Numbered from the stretch's first letter, positions 44,092 to 54,722 are shown. The stretch is DNA of 64,000 nt from Leptobrachium leishanense (GCA_009667805.1 CM019069.1:52264422-52328421), one strand, 5' to 3'. Translations and numbers: made by a program. Notes: generated from the sequence alone by a model not told the origin.

Positions 44092-45642
44092 GAAATGTAA
44101 TCCTGGAAGCCCATTCCTACACAGGACACGCTGTCCAAGTGGTGCCAGCATTAACAGAGTGGCCATCGGCGAACTCATCCCAAGATTGAGTAAAATATAC
44201 AAGCCGTAGTAGTGTCCTATAGGTATTTTATTACTTTTACCTAGTTTTTCCACCAGATAGTAAAGCTGCAGCCACGAGACGTGATGTCAGTCATTTGCTG
44301 TAATATAAAGGCTACATATTATTTACTCTCTATTGCACACAAAGAAGCATTCCAGTTCTGAATAGAAACCGGACTGGTTACCTCCGGACACTTAGGACCC
44401 TGTATTAGCTGGGGATTGTATACATTTAGATCTGTATTGATGGGGCACTGGATCCTATGAAAATGACATTTAATGGAAGTTTGTTATATTTTTTTATTTG
44501 ATTTTTCTCCTACCTGCTTCAAACCAATAATGACAAAACACAATCATCCCTGCTCGGGTATTTAAATCGTGACATTTTTAAGTGTGTAAGAAAATGAAGA
44601 AAGTGGGAGCATTATGGGGTGAAACAAAGGCTCTGCTAGTTGAAAAGTGTTGGAGCAATCGCTATGGCAACCTAAGGACAGCAAGAATACTGTGCTGGTT
44701 TCCATGGAGTCTGATCTACTTTTGAAACTTTGCTCCACTTTCCGAGCAGCGACACAATCACTGAATTCCTTGAAATCTGCCGGTACACAATACAGATGGT
44801 GAAATACCCTGGAAACTACAGGTGGACTCCCAAGCCGGTCGAGATAACCCCAGTGTTATATCCTCAGCCCCTGCTGCGCTGCCTGGGGGATCTGGGCAAG
44901 GTTCTGTGCCAAGAGCTGGCCGAGTGCCAGCACCCGGCAATGGCCGAGCGGCGTCTGAGGGGGCGGGGCCTGGCATAGTCACGAGGAGTTGTCGGGTTTA
45001 AAACAGGGCTCGAGGAGTTGCCTCGTCGTGGAGTTCTGTTCCCGCATCGCTAAGCTGATTCCCATTGTCTATTCTGTTGCCAACCCTTTTCTGGATACGA
45101 TCCCTGCTCCTGATTTTTGACCATTCTAATTGCTGCTCGATTGCGATCACCTGTGTTGTGCTTTGGTGGTTTTACCCCATGTTTGCCGCTGGGGTGTTAC
45201 ATGTTACGGGGGTTTTGTCCCTTCTCGTTTTGGGACATCATCTGTGGCCGCATTAGGTTATTATACCCAACCCGGGGCTCATGTTTCTTTGTGAAAACCG
45301 CGATCGAAAGATACCGTTTATATACAGCTCATGTTCAGTGTGCTCGAATATACTCGATACTGTACCAGCGATAGACCCCGATGTGTATCTGTTACCTCTG
45401 AATATCATAAAGTACCGTTGACCTGCTCCAGATTATCAGAAAACGTTAAAGCGGCACATTTCCTGACTGCCCTGCAGTTCGTACAATTCACCTACTGTCT
45501 GACGTATCTGTGTTTCTTAACGTGCTCTGTCGGTCTTGAAACCTTTAGTGCTTAGTAGCAACTCAGTGGTTTTCTCATCCTCCCTGACTCTAGTGTATAA
45601 GTCTGTGTATACCAAGCAGTGTGTAAAGGTCAAGCAGATATT
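44092..45642. other. Intron 1 sequence, unannotated; GC-rich patch
   Basis: 44860-45060 is GC-rich and could be a fragment of an LTR or of a MITE; I cannot assign it. The remainder shows nothing recognisable. Short open frames here are not convincing. Confidence 0.35.
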
Positions 45643-45645
45643 TCA

Positions 45646-46071
45646 GGCTAGGGTCAGACTAACGCATTTTTCGCGTTGTCTGTGAAAAAGTGCGTTCGAA
45701 CGAATGGACGCATTTTTTCACGGAATACGTGATAGCGGTCATACGATGCGCCTTTTCGTCCGTGATTTTGTACGGATCATCAATAAAACACTTTTTGTGT
45801 CTGGACGTTATGCAGGCCGGACATTAGCAGCGTCTGACGTCTCCCAATCACGCACACACGCCGCTAGCGGACGCAGCGCACTCTGTACGTCCGTACTAGC
45901 GGTTTGACGTTCTAGAAAAAATGCGTTCGTTTGCCACTTGCGTTGCGCGGACGAACTTTCGTGCGGCCGTACATCGTGTGTTCCCCGGCATTGGACGTCA
46001 TTTGCTGCTAGCACGGCCGTGATTTCGTGCGTCTAAACGCACGTTAAAACTGCTTTCGTCTGACCCTAGCC
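45646..46071. mobile_element. PIF/Harbinger-like MITE with TCA duplication
   Basis: Starts GGCTAGGGTCAGACTAACGC after TCA (45643-45645) and ends TTTCGTCTGACCCTAGCC before TCA (46072-46074). 426 bp, CpG-rich. This copy shows that the target is TNA rather than strictly TTA/TAA. Confidence 0.87.
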
Positions 46072-46074
46072 TCA

Positions 46075-47125
46075 GTCCTTAAAAGATCTCAACCTCGCTA
46101 CTCCTTGGTGTGCGCTACTGCACCCGTTACACCCAGGCCTCGATATTTGTTCATACTACATGTTTGCTTTCCCATCTGCACCCTTTTTACGCAATCTTTG
46201 TGACGGATGAGCCTTCTGGAAGCCATCGCCAGGTGTGAAGACCATGGCTCTCCAGGTGGCTCTGACACCACACAATCTGGCAACAGAAACCTCACTAGTC
46301 TCTTGATACAATCCTGATGTATCCAATACAGTCACACCAAGCCGGAGCTTCCCTCTTTGCTTTTTGTTTAATAAATTATACTTTATACATTAAGACAGGA
46401 AGTTTCTTTGTGCAGGAAAATTGACCGCCATTGTTCCTGCACATCCAACCAGTTTGGACGCAAACACTGGAAGATCTTGTTTACACATTAATTGTATCAA
46501 TAGGAGCCAGAGATACATACAGGGTTCTGACAAACGGGTTAAACCAAGGCATCACAAAATCCAGGGGTCAGGTGTGGCTACAGCTACCGGAAATTGTACC
46601 TCTGCTTCAAATTCATGGAATGTTCTAAACAAATGGACTTTTAAAATGTTGCCACCTGGCTCCTAAAAACATGTTGCTGGCTCCTAGGCCTGCGATACAG
46701 CAGGTTTGCCAAGCCCTGTGTTATGCACCTTTTTCCAGTCTTATGAATTCGGGGTGGTATGTCATACAACATCAACATAAAGAACAAGAAGCGGAAAGAA
46801 TGTCAGTCATTTGTCTGAAAATTGTGCGTCCCATGGCTGTTAAGGGTTGAATAATCCACAGCTTTTCACCACTACAGGGTTTAAAAATGAGCACAGGTGG
46901 AGTATACCTGCTGCAAATTGAGTTTTGGATTTCAGGGGTTTTTCCCCCCCTGGATTTTGGAATATTTGCATCGAATAAATAAAGTCTTCATGCCGGTCAG
47001 TAGTCAGGACGACACATGGCATTCCATGAGGATATACCATTCAAAGAGTGGTTCCCACTTACTATTCTTGAAGTTGGCCTGCAACGTAGAGATGCTTCAG
47101 CAGCCGCAAGTTTTTCATTTATAAA
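46075..47125. other. Intron 1 sequence, nothing recognised
   Basis: About 1 kb without a recognisable gene or repeat. Confidence 0.45.
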
Positions 47126-47662
47126 AGAGTTATTCATTAAGCAAACAAATTTTGGTGCTTTCTCGTTCCAGTTCGTCGACCCCCAAGGGGAATTCACCAT
47201 TCACCGCAGGGTCCCCGAAACCAAGAAAAAGAAAAGGAACTCTGCTGTTCTTTAGAAGGTGTTTAAAATCAGTAACAATGTATAATTGGGCGTGGAAATA
47301 ATAAAAAAAAAGTCATATATTTAAAAAAAAAACAAAAAAACATTTTAACCAAAAATAATTGTGAAAAATTTCACAAAAAAAAAACTTCAAACAATAGACT
47401 TATCGCTGAAAATTAAAAAAAAATTTTTCACCGAATCACCAATTTCACTGAGATTTCGGCATATTTCTGGTAGATTAACCATTACTGCTCTACCGCACAA
47501 ATTTCACAGCTGCCAAAGGTCGTTGAATTGCAGCAAACTGCCCCTTATTTGGCGAATTGACAGCTTTCTGAATAGACGAACTGCCACGAAATTGCACTGT
47601 ATGGTGAAATTCACAGTTCAGTGCAGTTTGGCTGCAAGTTCGCCGCTTATTGAATAACCCCT
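47126..47662. mobile_element. MITE, GGGTTATTCA family, eroded
   Basis: Starts near GAGTTATTCATTAAGC and ends TTATTGAATAACCCCTA. The interior (GAATTCACCATTCACCGCAGGG, then GAAATTGCACTGTATGGTGAA) matches the other members at 17968 and 25512. Confidence 0.6.
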
Positions 47663-47850
47663 ATAGACTTTCTGCAACCAGGGTCCAACCTGGCTTCCAA
47701 TGTAGACGTCCTCAAAGTCAGACCAGGTTTAAGCCTCGAACCGGATTCCAATTAGGCCTCATCTGGCCTCCAAATTAGCCCCCACCAAAACAGAGGCAGG
47801 TTTAGGATCTGGACATCCACTCCGCACTTCATGTCCTCACACTCAAGTGC

Positions 47851-47985
47851 ACCAGTCGGCAACCTTAGCCCCCCCCCAGATGTTTTGGAACTACATCTCC
47901 CACAATGCTCAGTCACTCATTAGGTTGGTTCAGCTTCATGGGCATTGTAGTTCCAAAACACCTGAGGGCCAAGGTTGATGATTGC
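47851..47985. mobile_element. hAT-type MITE, GTCGGCAACC copy
   Basis: Begins CAGTCGGCAACCTTAGCCC and ends GGGCCAAGGTTGATGATTGCTG, around the CTACATCTCCCACAATGC segment. More diverged than the copy at 38464. Confidence 0.65.
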
Positions 47986-49080
47986 TGGTCTAGTGGCAAT
48001 GCACTCCCTAAAACCCATTCTCCTTACAAACCCTGCAGCGCGTGATAAAGCTGGATAGAGGAAAACAGAATTTCAATCCAAGTAACATGTCCTTTGGGTC
48101 CAGTTAGGTTTTGGTGTATCGGCATGTCCTTCGAACACTCATGAAGTCCATTCACAGAGATAGTTTTATGATACACACTGGATAAAACCCAATAAATGGA
48201 TAAAGAACGCGTTTAAAATGTTATTTATTGTCATCCAGAGACCCCTGGGCTGATAACTACAAGAGATTTAATGTATCAGCGAAAGATCGAGTGGAAACAA
48301 AGTAGGAGAAGTGATGGAGGCAGCAGGCTACTTCGGGATTCCGTTTTTTCTCCTCTGTCCCACACAGGGATAACAATCCTGTCCTGTCCGCCTGCGCTTC
48401 TTTACACATTCGCTTGCTTTATTATCTGTTTTACATAGTTATGCAAACACCAGGCAGCCCATCCCCCATCCGAGGCTCAATGTCACATGGAGGTAAAGGC
48501 AGAGAGCAGCTACAGGACCATTGGGACTGACAGACAGACAGACAGAACCTGAGACATCGGTTTCACCCCCTTAATTACTAGATTAATAAAATCAAACACG
48601 TAACAGACACAAACATTGACACGTTTATTTATTGTTAAACATGCAAGTTCCAGAACACCTGCTGAAAACATAACACGGCACTTTCAGGACTGAAACGTAA
48701 AGACTTTGCCATGAGTGAAACCCCCCCCATGTGCCCCCCTAAAGGAAGAGCACCCCCGTACAGTCACCAAGAAGGGAGAGACAAAAGATTGACCAGCCCA
48801 CAGAGCAGGGGGCGAGAGACAGAGGGGCCGGGGGTCCTGAGACACAAAACACGACACACAAGTTGTTCTCTCGCCTTGACTTCGCTGTCGCAACTCCTCT
48901 AGATTGTAAGCTCCTGCGAGCAAAGCTCTTCTTTCCGTCCTCTAAAGTTTTGTCATTTTCTGTCGTCGCTGTACATTACAAACAGTATGGAAAGTGACGC
49001 ACAATAAATCAGAAGAGCAATAGATACAAAAAGACTCCATGTGTCACTTGTGTGGTTACTGAGGCAAAAACACAGCGGCG
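47986..49080. other. Intron 1 sequence, nothing recognised
   Basis: Contains GACA microsatellite units near 48532 and a short C-run near 48721. No gene supported. Confidence 0.45.
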
Positions 49081-49205
49081 CGGCACGATGCCCCGGGAAG
49101 TAGCGCGGCACGATGCCCCGGGAAGTAGCGCGGCACGATGCCCCGGGAAGTAGCGCGGCACGATGCCCCGGGAAGTAGCGCGGCACGATGCCCCGGGAAG
49201 TAGCG
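49081..49205. repeat. Minisatellite, 25-bp unit, 5 perfect copies
   Basis: The unit CGGCACGATGCCCCGGGAAG plus TAGCG repeats at 49081, 49106, 49131, 49156 and 49181 without a single mismatch, with partial units on both sides. Each copy has a CCCGGG site and several CpGs. The identity points to recent homogenisation. Confidence 0.95.
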
Positions 49206-50414
49206 CGGCACACGCGACACAATGCCCCGGGGGGGGGGGGACACATGTCACACACCACATGATACCTGCGAAAAAAAAAAAAAACACATCCTGCACGACA
49301 TAATACCCAACTACAGAGCTGGAGCGACTGGGAGAAAGCAGGAAATGATTAATCAGGAGGCTTGCGCCGGCCAGGAATACACATTGTAACCCACGCATAC
49401 ATTCGGCCACCACAGCTGCCCTGAGACCACTGAGAATTATTCAGATGACGAAAGCCAAGCCCGGATCCAATGAGCCACTAATGCCACGCCAGGTCATGCC
49501 AAAGGGAAGTATCAGGCTAATAAAACAGATGGATGGCTACCAAAACATGTAGGACAAGACACAGCACTTTGCCAGCTTGATTCTGACTGCCAACAATGCT
49601 GTATACCATGGCGTAGTACATAGCCTTGTGTTATCTGGAACTAATAATCCCATCATCCTGGCCAGGGGCCTGGTTCACTTTAACGAAGGCAGAGGACCGG
49701 CACAACACTTCCTAAAAAGAAGACTCTTTCACAACCGTGACGTCTGCGCAGCATGGCTGGGGATTTCCCAGCAGAGGCTTCATCCAGCCAGACGTCTTCC
49801 ATCTATGGCCTTCACACAGTTAAAGAGACCACCCCCCCCAATGCAAGCATCATCAGATCCACAGATCACATGTACATTGTTACTGGACCTAGGAGGGGGT
49901 GAAGCTGGGGGGGGGGCAGGTCACATGGGGAGGGGATAACCAACATGTTAGGACTTAGGATATAGGAGGAAGTTGGTTGATGGATTAATGGGATGAGAAC
50001 AGGTGAATGGGGGTAAAGGGGGGGGGTCCCGGAGTGACGAGTACCTGACACTGCTGTGTGAAATGTGCAGAGCTTGGGGGGGGGGTGGCAGTGTCCCTTC
50101 CTATAGGGGTGTGAGAACATCTGTGTGGGATGATATCACCTGTGGGGTATGAGATCTTCTTGGATGGGTGACAGCTCCTGGGGAGGCTTGTGGGGGTGAC
50201 AATACCTGGGGTAGGGAGAGAATGAGCCTTGTGGGGGTGACAGTCTATGCAGTAGGAGTGACAACACCTGGAGGGGTGCCATTTGGGGGTGACAGGTCCT
50301 GGGTGAGGGGGTGAGCCTTGATGTGGCAACGGGTTCGGGGCAATATAAAATTGTTGGATTAACTTGTCCTGGGGGAATTAACATGACTGGGGTGACAGCT
50401 ACTTAGGGAGGGGC
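49206..50414. other. Intron 1 sequence near exon 1, purine-rich
   Basis: From about 49880 the plus strand becomes G-rich with loose repeats (GGGGGTGACA...CCTGGGG near 50190-50300) that foreshadow the minisatellite following. No gene supported. Confidence 0.5.
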
Positions 50415-51335
50415 CTGGGGGGGTGACAGCTCCTGGTGTAGGGGCCCAGTGAGGGGGGGTCTGTGAGAAGGGGGGACAGCTTCTGGGACAGGGGGTCTGT
50501 GAAGGGGGACAGGGGCCTGTGAAGGGGGGGTGACAGCTCTGGGGGGGGGCCCTGTGAGGGGGGGGTGACAGCTCTGGGGGGAGGGGCCCTGTGAGGGGGG
50601 GTGACAGCTCTGGGGGGAGGGGCCCTGTGAGGGGGGGGTGACAGCTCTGGGGGGAGGGGCCCTGTGAGGGGGGGTGACAGCTCTGGGGGGAGGGGCCCTG
50701 TGAGGGGGGGTGACAGCTCTGGGGGGAGGGGCCCTGTGAGGGGGGGTGACAGCTCTGGGGGGGAGGGGCCCTGTGAGGGGGGGTGACAGCTCTGGGGGGG
50801 GGTGACAGCTCTGGGGGGGCCCTGTGAGGGGGGTGACAGCTCCTGGGGGCGGGGCCCTGTGAGGGGGGTGACAGCTCCTGGGGGCGGGGCCCTGTGAGGG
50901 GGGGTGACAGCTCCTGGGGGCGGGGCCCTGTGAGGGGGGGTGACAGCTCCTGGGGGCGGGGCCCTGTGAGGGGGGGTGACAGCTCCTGGGGGCGGGGCCC
51001 TGTGAGGGGGGGTGACAGCTCCTGGGGGCGGGGCCCTGTGAGGGGGGTGACAGCTCCCGGGGGCGGGGCCCTGTGAGGGGGGGGGGGTGACAGCTCCCGG
51101 GGAGGGGCCCTGTGAGGGGGGGGTGACAGCTCCCGGGGAGGGGCCCTGTGGGGGGGTGACAGCTCCCGGGGGAGGGGCCCTGTGAGGGGGTGACAGCTCC
51201 TGGGGGCGGGGCCTGTGAGGGGGTGACAGCTCCCGGGGAGGGGCCCTGTGAGGGGGTGACAGCTCCTGGGGGCGGGGCCCTGTGAGGGGGTGACAGCTCC
51301 TGGGGGAGGGGCCCTTTGAGGGGGTGACAGCTCCT
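50415..51335. repeat. G-rich minisatellite in intron 1, about 36-bp unit, about 26 copies
   Basis: Unit: GGGGTGACAGCTC, then (C)TGGGGGCGGGGCCCTGTGAG. There are two blocks of variants: CTCTGGGGGGAGGGG (about 50530-50810) and CTCCTGGGGGCGGGG or CTCCCGGGG (about 50830-51330). Each unit has three or more G-runs on the plus strand (C-runs on the NFE2L2 sense strand) and one TGACAGCT. Long open frames on the minus strand (to 453 codons) arise from this composition and are not evidence of a gene. It ends about 75 bp from the exon 1 donor. Confidence 0.95.
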
Positions 51336-51339
51336 GTTA

Positions 51340-51720
51340 CATTTGCCAGCGGTGTGGATGAGGCCCCTCTGTCCTCCCGTCGCGGGACAGCCCCCTCCCC
51401 CCCGTACCTGCTGTGTTGGCTGGGCGAGGGGTAAGACAATGTCCGTCATGTTGGCCCGTGACCCTGGGTGGGTGTGCCTGGCTGTGTGCGCGGAGTGCAG
51501 TGTCCGTGTGCCGCTCGATGCTTCCCGGGACCGTCCTGAGCGCTGACTGACAGCAAACTCCGGCCGACAACTGCACAACTCGATCGTATCTGTCAGCGGC
51601 CCAATGGGAACGCGGAACCACGCCCACCGCGCCTGACGACAACGCACGGGATACAGTGCGAGGAAGGAGTGATGCCGCCCCCTCTGGCCCCGCCCCCTGT
51701 CTTGTAACTCTTTCTGGTCC
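51340..51720 (-). promoter_or_regulatory. NFE2L2: NFE2L2 promoter / CpG-island-like region
   Basis: GC- and CpG-rich sequence surrounding and upstream of the exon 1 start codon. Visible elements upstream are an inverted CCAAT box (CCAAT on the plus strand at 51601) and a GC box (CCCCGCCCCC, about 51688-51697). There is no TATA box. I searched by eye for an antioxidant response element (TGACnnnGC on either strand) and did not find a clear one. The transcription start cannot be placed. Confidence 0.65.
51408..51449 (-). CDS. NFE2L2: NFE2L2 (NRF2) exon 1, coding part
   Basis: Encodes the first 14 residues, MTDIVLPLAQPTQQ, followed by the donor CAG|GTACGG (GT at 51407-51406). The human counterpart is MMDLELPPPGLPSQQ, also ending in QQ at a phase-0 junction before 'DMDLIDILW'. 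The match in length, phase, ending and GC-rich setting makes the assignment strong although only a few residues are identical. The frame stays open upstream to an ATG at 51764, but conservation supports the ATG at 51449-51447. The rest of exon 1 is 5' UTR of unknown extent. Confidence 0.88.
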
Positions 51721-51769
51721 CATGAATGAGGGACCTGAAGCAGAGGCAGAGCCTGATCCTCCATGTTGT

Positions 51770-51913
51770 TAAAGGGACAGGCCCGCTCTATGGGAAATGC
51801 AACTTAAAATCAATGTTCTCGTTCACCTTCACCCGCAGTATTCATTCGCACACACAGGCTGCGCCTCACCGGCTAAATCCCTGCCTGGAACAGAGGAGGA
51901 GAACATCTAGGAC
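51770..51913. other. NFE2L2 upstream flank
   Basis: Short single-copy-looking sequence with no recognised element. Confidence 0.45.
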
Positions 51914-52021
51914 AGAAGTCAGCAACTTTGTCTTTCCAGATGTTTTGGAACTACATCACCCATGATGCTCAGCCATTTATAAGGTTGTGCATCATGGGAG
52001 ATGTAAGTCTGCTGTCCCCTG
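51914..52021. mobile_element. hAT-type MITE, GTCAGCAAC copy, eroded
   Basis: AAGTCAGCAACTTTGTC, then TTGGAACTACATCACCCATG and an inverted CATCATGGGAGATGTAA. The right end is partly lost. Confidence 0.6.
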
Positions 52022-52056
52022 TCTGCACACTAAATACCCAGTGTATTGATTTATGG

Positions 52057-52370
52057 GTTATTATTCACTAACTGCCGAACTTGTCACCAAACCTTGAATT
52101 TCACCATATGGTACAATTTCGGGGCATTTCGTCTATTCACTAAGCTGTCGGTTCTCCAAATACGGTGCAGTTCACCAAAGAGTGCTGCAATTCGGTGATC
52201 TTGGGAGGCAGTGAAATTGTCCCATAGAAAAGTATTGGTTAATCTATTCACAGACGCCGAACTGCACCGAAATGTCAGTGAAAATCCCTGATTTTCAGTT
52301 ATTCAGTTCAACAGATTCCAACAATAAGTAATATAATTTTTAATTATTTATTTTTAAAAGTTTATTCTTT
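52057..52370. mobile_element. Partial MITE, GGGTTATTCA family
   Basis: Starts GGGTTATTATTCACTAACTG and carries the TGAATTTCACCATATGGTAC and GAAATTGTCCCATAG blocks found in the copies at 17968 and 26.4 kb. The right half is missing, abutting the L2 fragment. Confidence 0.55.
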
Positions 52371-52374
52371 TTTT

Positions 52375-53160
52375 TTTCAGCAAAAGGACCCTGCTCAAGA
52401 ATTTACAATCTAAGAGGAGAGGTTTTACACACTAGGTGAGGGTAAATAGAGAACCTGAAGTAGTGGGGCACATGTGAGCTGGGTGGGAAAATGGAGTAAG
52501 AAATGAACAGTGTGGGATTAGGGAGTGAGATGATAGGCTTCTCTAAAGTAATGTGTTTTCAGAGACTCCTTAAAGGACTAGAGAGACAGGGAGATTCTAG
52601 TGATGCAGAGGAGGGAGTTCCATAGAAAGGGGCAGCTCAGGAGAAGTCCTGAAGGCGAGAGTTGAGGGTGGGGGTCCGAGGAGACGATGATGTCAGATCA
52701 TTGGCAGAGCAAAGTGGTCGGGACGGGATGTACCTGTTAATAAGGGAGGAGGAGTAGGCAGGGGCACGGTTATGGAGAGCTTTGTACGTGAGCACCAATA
52801 TTTTGAATTGGATTCTACAGGAAACCGGGAGCCAGTGTAGAGATTGATAAAGTGGAAAGGTGCAGGAGGTGAGATGGATGAGCCTGGCACAGACATTAAT
52901 AACAGACTGCAGATGCAGAGGGACAATCGGGGATCTCTTAAGGCCAGAGAAAAGGAGGTTACAGTAGTAAAGGCGGGAGATAATAAGAGCTTGGGTGAGC
53001 ATTTTAGCAGAGTCCTGATTAAGATAGGGACAGACGTGCACAATGTTTTTTAGGTGGAAGTGGCAGGATTTGGTCAGTGTTTGAATGTGAGGCGTGAAGG
53101 AGAGATCAGATTCTAAGAGGACATCGAGGCACCAGGCCTGTGAGGTTACAGACCTTTTTA
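52375..53160 (-). repeat. L2-group LINE 3' fragment
   Basis: The minus strand encodes RT C-terminal sequence in two overlapping frames (about 53140-52640), including 'RLYYCNLLFSGLKRS', 'LHWLPVSCRIQFKILVLTYK' and 'RYIPSRPLCSANDL'. It is the same family as 20345-21070 but better preserved. 5' truncated. Confidence 0.8.
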
Positions 53161-53416
53161 TACGTTTCCTACTTTCAAAGGAAAAACAGGGCCGGATTAA
53201 CATAGGAGCTATTGGAGCTAATTTAGACCAACGTATAAATAAAAGCAATTTTGGACAGCCCATGAAAAGTGTTTCCCTACGGGGTTATGAGTTCTGTACA
53301 TACCAAGGCAGTCCTTTTCATGCAGGATTGGGTGCAGTTAATCAGTCTGTTGCCATAATGCCATTGCAACGTGTTGCCTCATGTTGAAAAGACTTCTGAA
53401 CCTCTGATCTATCGCC
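53161..53416. other. Upstream flank, nothing recognised
   Basis: Short stretch between an L2 fragment and a MITE. No feature seen. Confidence 0.45.
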
Positions 53417-53419
53417 TTA

Positions 53420-53848
53420 GGCTAGGGACAGATGAGCGCATTTTCTGCGGCCACCGTCAAAATGTACGTCGATGCGTGCGCACGCATTTTTTCACGGAAT
53501 ACGCTTAAGTGGTCAGACGACCACAGTCGCACAGTCGCAGGTACTCACCAACGCAATTCTAGGGAAATCCGTCTGTTTGAACGTTATGTAGGCCGCACAC
53601 TAGCAGCGTCTGACGTCTCCTAATCACGCACACACGCTGCCATGCGGCCGCAGCGCACTCTGTACGTCTGTAGCAGCGGTTTCACGTTCTGAGAAAAATG
53701 CGTTCATTTGCCGGTTGCGTGGTGTCGGCGCACTTTTGTACGCACGTACTGTGTATATTGGCCGTCATTGGCCGTTATGTGCTGCTACTGCCGCCGTGAT
53801 TTAGTGCGCCTGCACGCGCGTTCCGACTGCCCCACTCTGACCCTAGCC
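53420..53848. mobile_element. PIF/Harbinger-like MITE, diverged
   Basis: Starts GGCTAGGGACAGATGAGCGC after TTA (53417-53419) and ends CACTCTGACCCTAGCC before TTA (53849-53851). It is the most diverged full copy of the main family, yet the triplets still match. Confidence 0.82.
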
Positions 53849-53851
53849 TTA

Positions 53852-54400
53852 GTTGTTGGCATTCCTCTGGCATTCTGTTTAACACTGAAATATTTTCCTC
53901 TATTAGGAACGTCATACTCCCTGTATTGTGTTTGGAGCATCATCTTATACCCTGAGCTCCCCCTCCCACCATAATTGAGAAAAAAATATATTGTACCTCT
54001 AAACCATCTTCAATCAATTCAGGTTAATTTCTTTGTTTAAAAAAAAAGCACAATGAAACGTATATTTAAATTAATGCTACATTTATTATGTAAATTTAGG
54101 ACAATGAAAGTCATTTTGTAGCATATAACAGATTGATAGGGAACTTATGTGCTGTTACAAAGTATAAAAATATTATAATAGATTGGCTTTATATTAGCCG
54201 TAATATGGGCAACCTCTGGACTCACGGAGAGTCATCCTTCTCCACTCGCAGGAGAGAAAAAACCCTCTGAGGGAAACCTCTGGGGAACCGTGGAATGAAG
54301 GACTGCCCTTCCCTCTGGGCATTAAGAGGTTAATGTAACATTTCTATGAAATAAGTGTGAAAAAGCTTTAAACTTTAAAGAAGTTTAAAGGGGGGAAGGT
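53852..54400. other. Upstream flank, nothing recognised
   Basis: AT-rich, with an AAACTTTAAAGAAGTTTAAA-type inverted motif near 54370. No gene supported. Confidence 0.45.
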
Positions 54401-54404
54401 TTAG

Positions 54405-54722
54405 AAAGACACATGTATAGACAGACAGGTATAGACCGATGGACATGTATAGATGTAGGGAAGGACAGACTTACACAGAGTGATGGAAGGACAGATGTAC
54501 ACAGACGGATGGAAGGACAGATGTACACAGACATATGGAAGGACAGACAGGCATACATTGACATGTATAGACAAAGAAGCATGTATAGAGACATGTATAG
54601 ACAGATATGTAGAGAGACATGTATAGACAGACGTAGAGAGAAACATGTAGACAGACATGTATAGACAGCCACATAGAGACATGTATAGTAAGACATGTAG
54701 AGAGACATGTATAGACAGACAT
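54405..54722. repeat. Degenerate satellite of ACATGTATAGACAGAC units
   Basis: Irregular tandem array of GACATGTATAGACAGA-like units about 16-20 bp long, mixed with GGAAGGACAGATGTACACAG units about 30 bp long (54480-54545). The long cysteine-rich open frames on the minus strand are artefacts of the repeat. Confidence 0.88.

Larger units (their letters stand above)
24801..51407 (-). other. NFE2L2: NFE2L2 intron 1 (about 26.6 kb)
   Basis: Runs from the exon 1 donor (CAG|GTACGG) to the exon 2 acceptor. It holds eight Harbinger-like MITEs, hAT and CAGGGTTATTCA MITEs, CR1 and L2 fragments, SINEs, three minisatellites and a large palindrome, all listed separately. No further host exon is supported. 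Its placement as one intron rests on the clean phase-0 joining of exons 1 and 2. Confidence 0.85.

Noticed and set aside
43849..44209. Plus-strand frames of 83-100 codons
   Set aside because: Within and just beyond the AGGGATGTCCC MITE; no domain and no splice context.
49009..49413. Frame of 134 codons with repeated 'FPGHRAA'
   Set aside because: Produced by the perfect 25-bp tandem array.
51450..51760. Antioxidant response element for NRF2 autoregulation in the promoter
   Set aside because: CTGACTGACAGC near 51543 resembles one but does not meet TGACnnnGC on either strand.
50399..51764. Open frames of 346 and 453 codons, proline-rich, on the minus strand
   Set aside because: They are stop-free readings of a C-rich minisatellite in several frames at once, without start context or domain. 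Only the 14 codons of NFE2L2 exon 1 inside are accepted.
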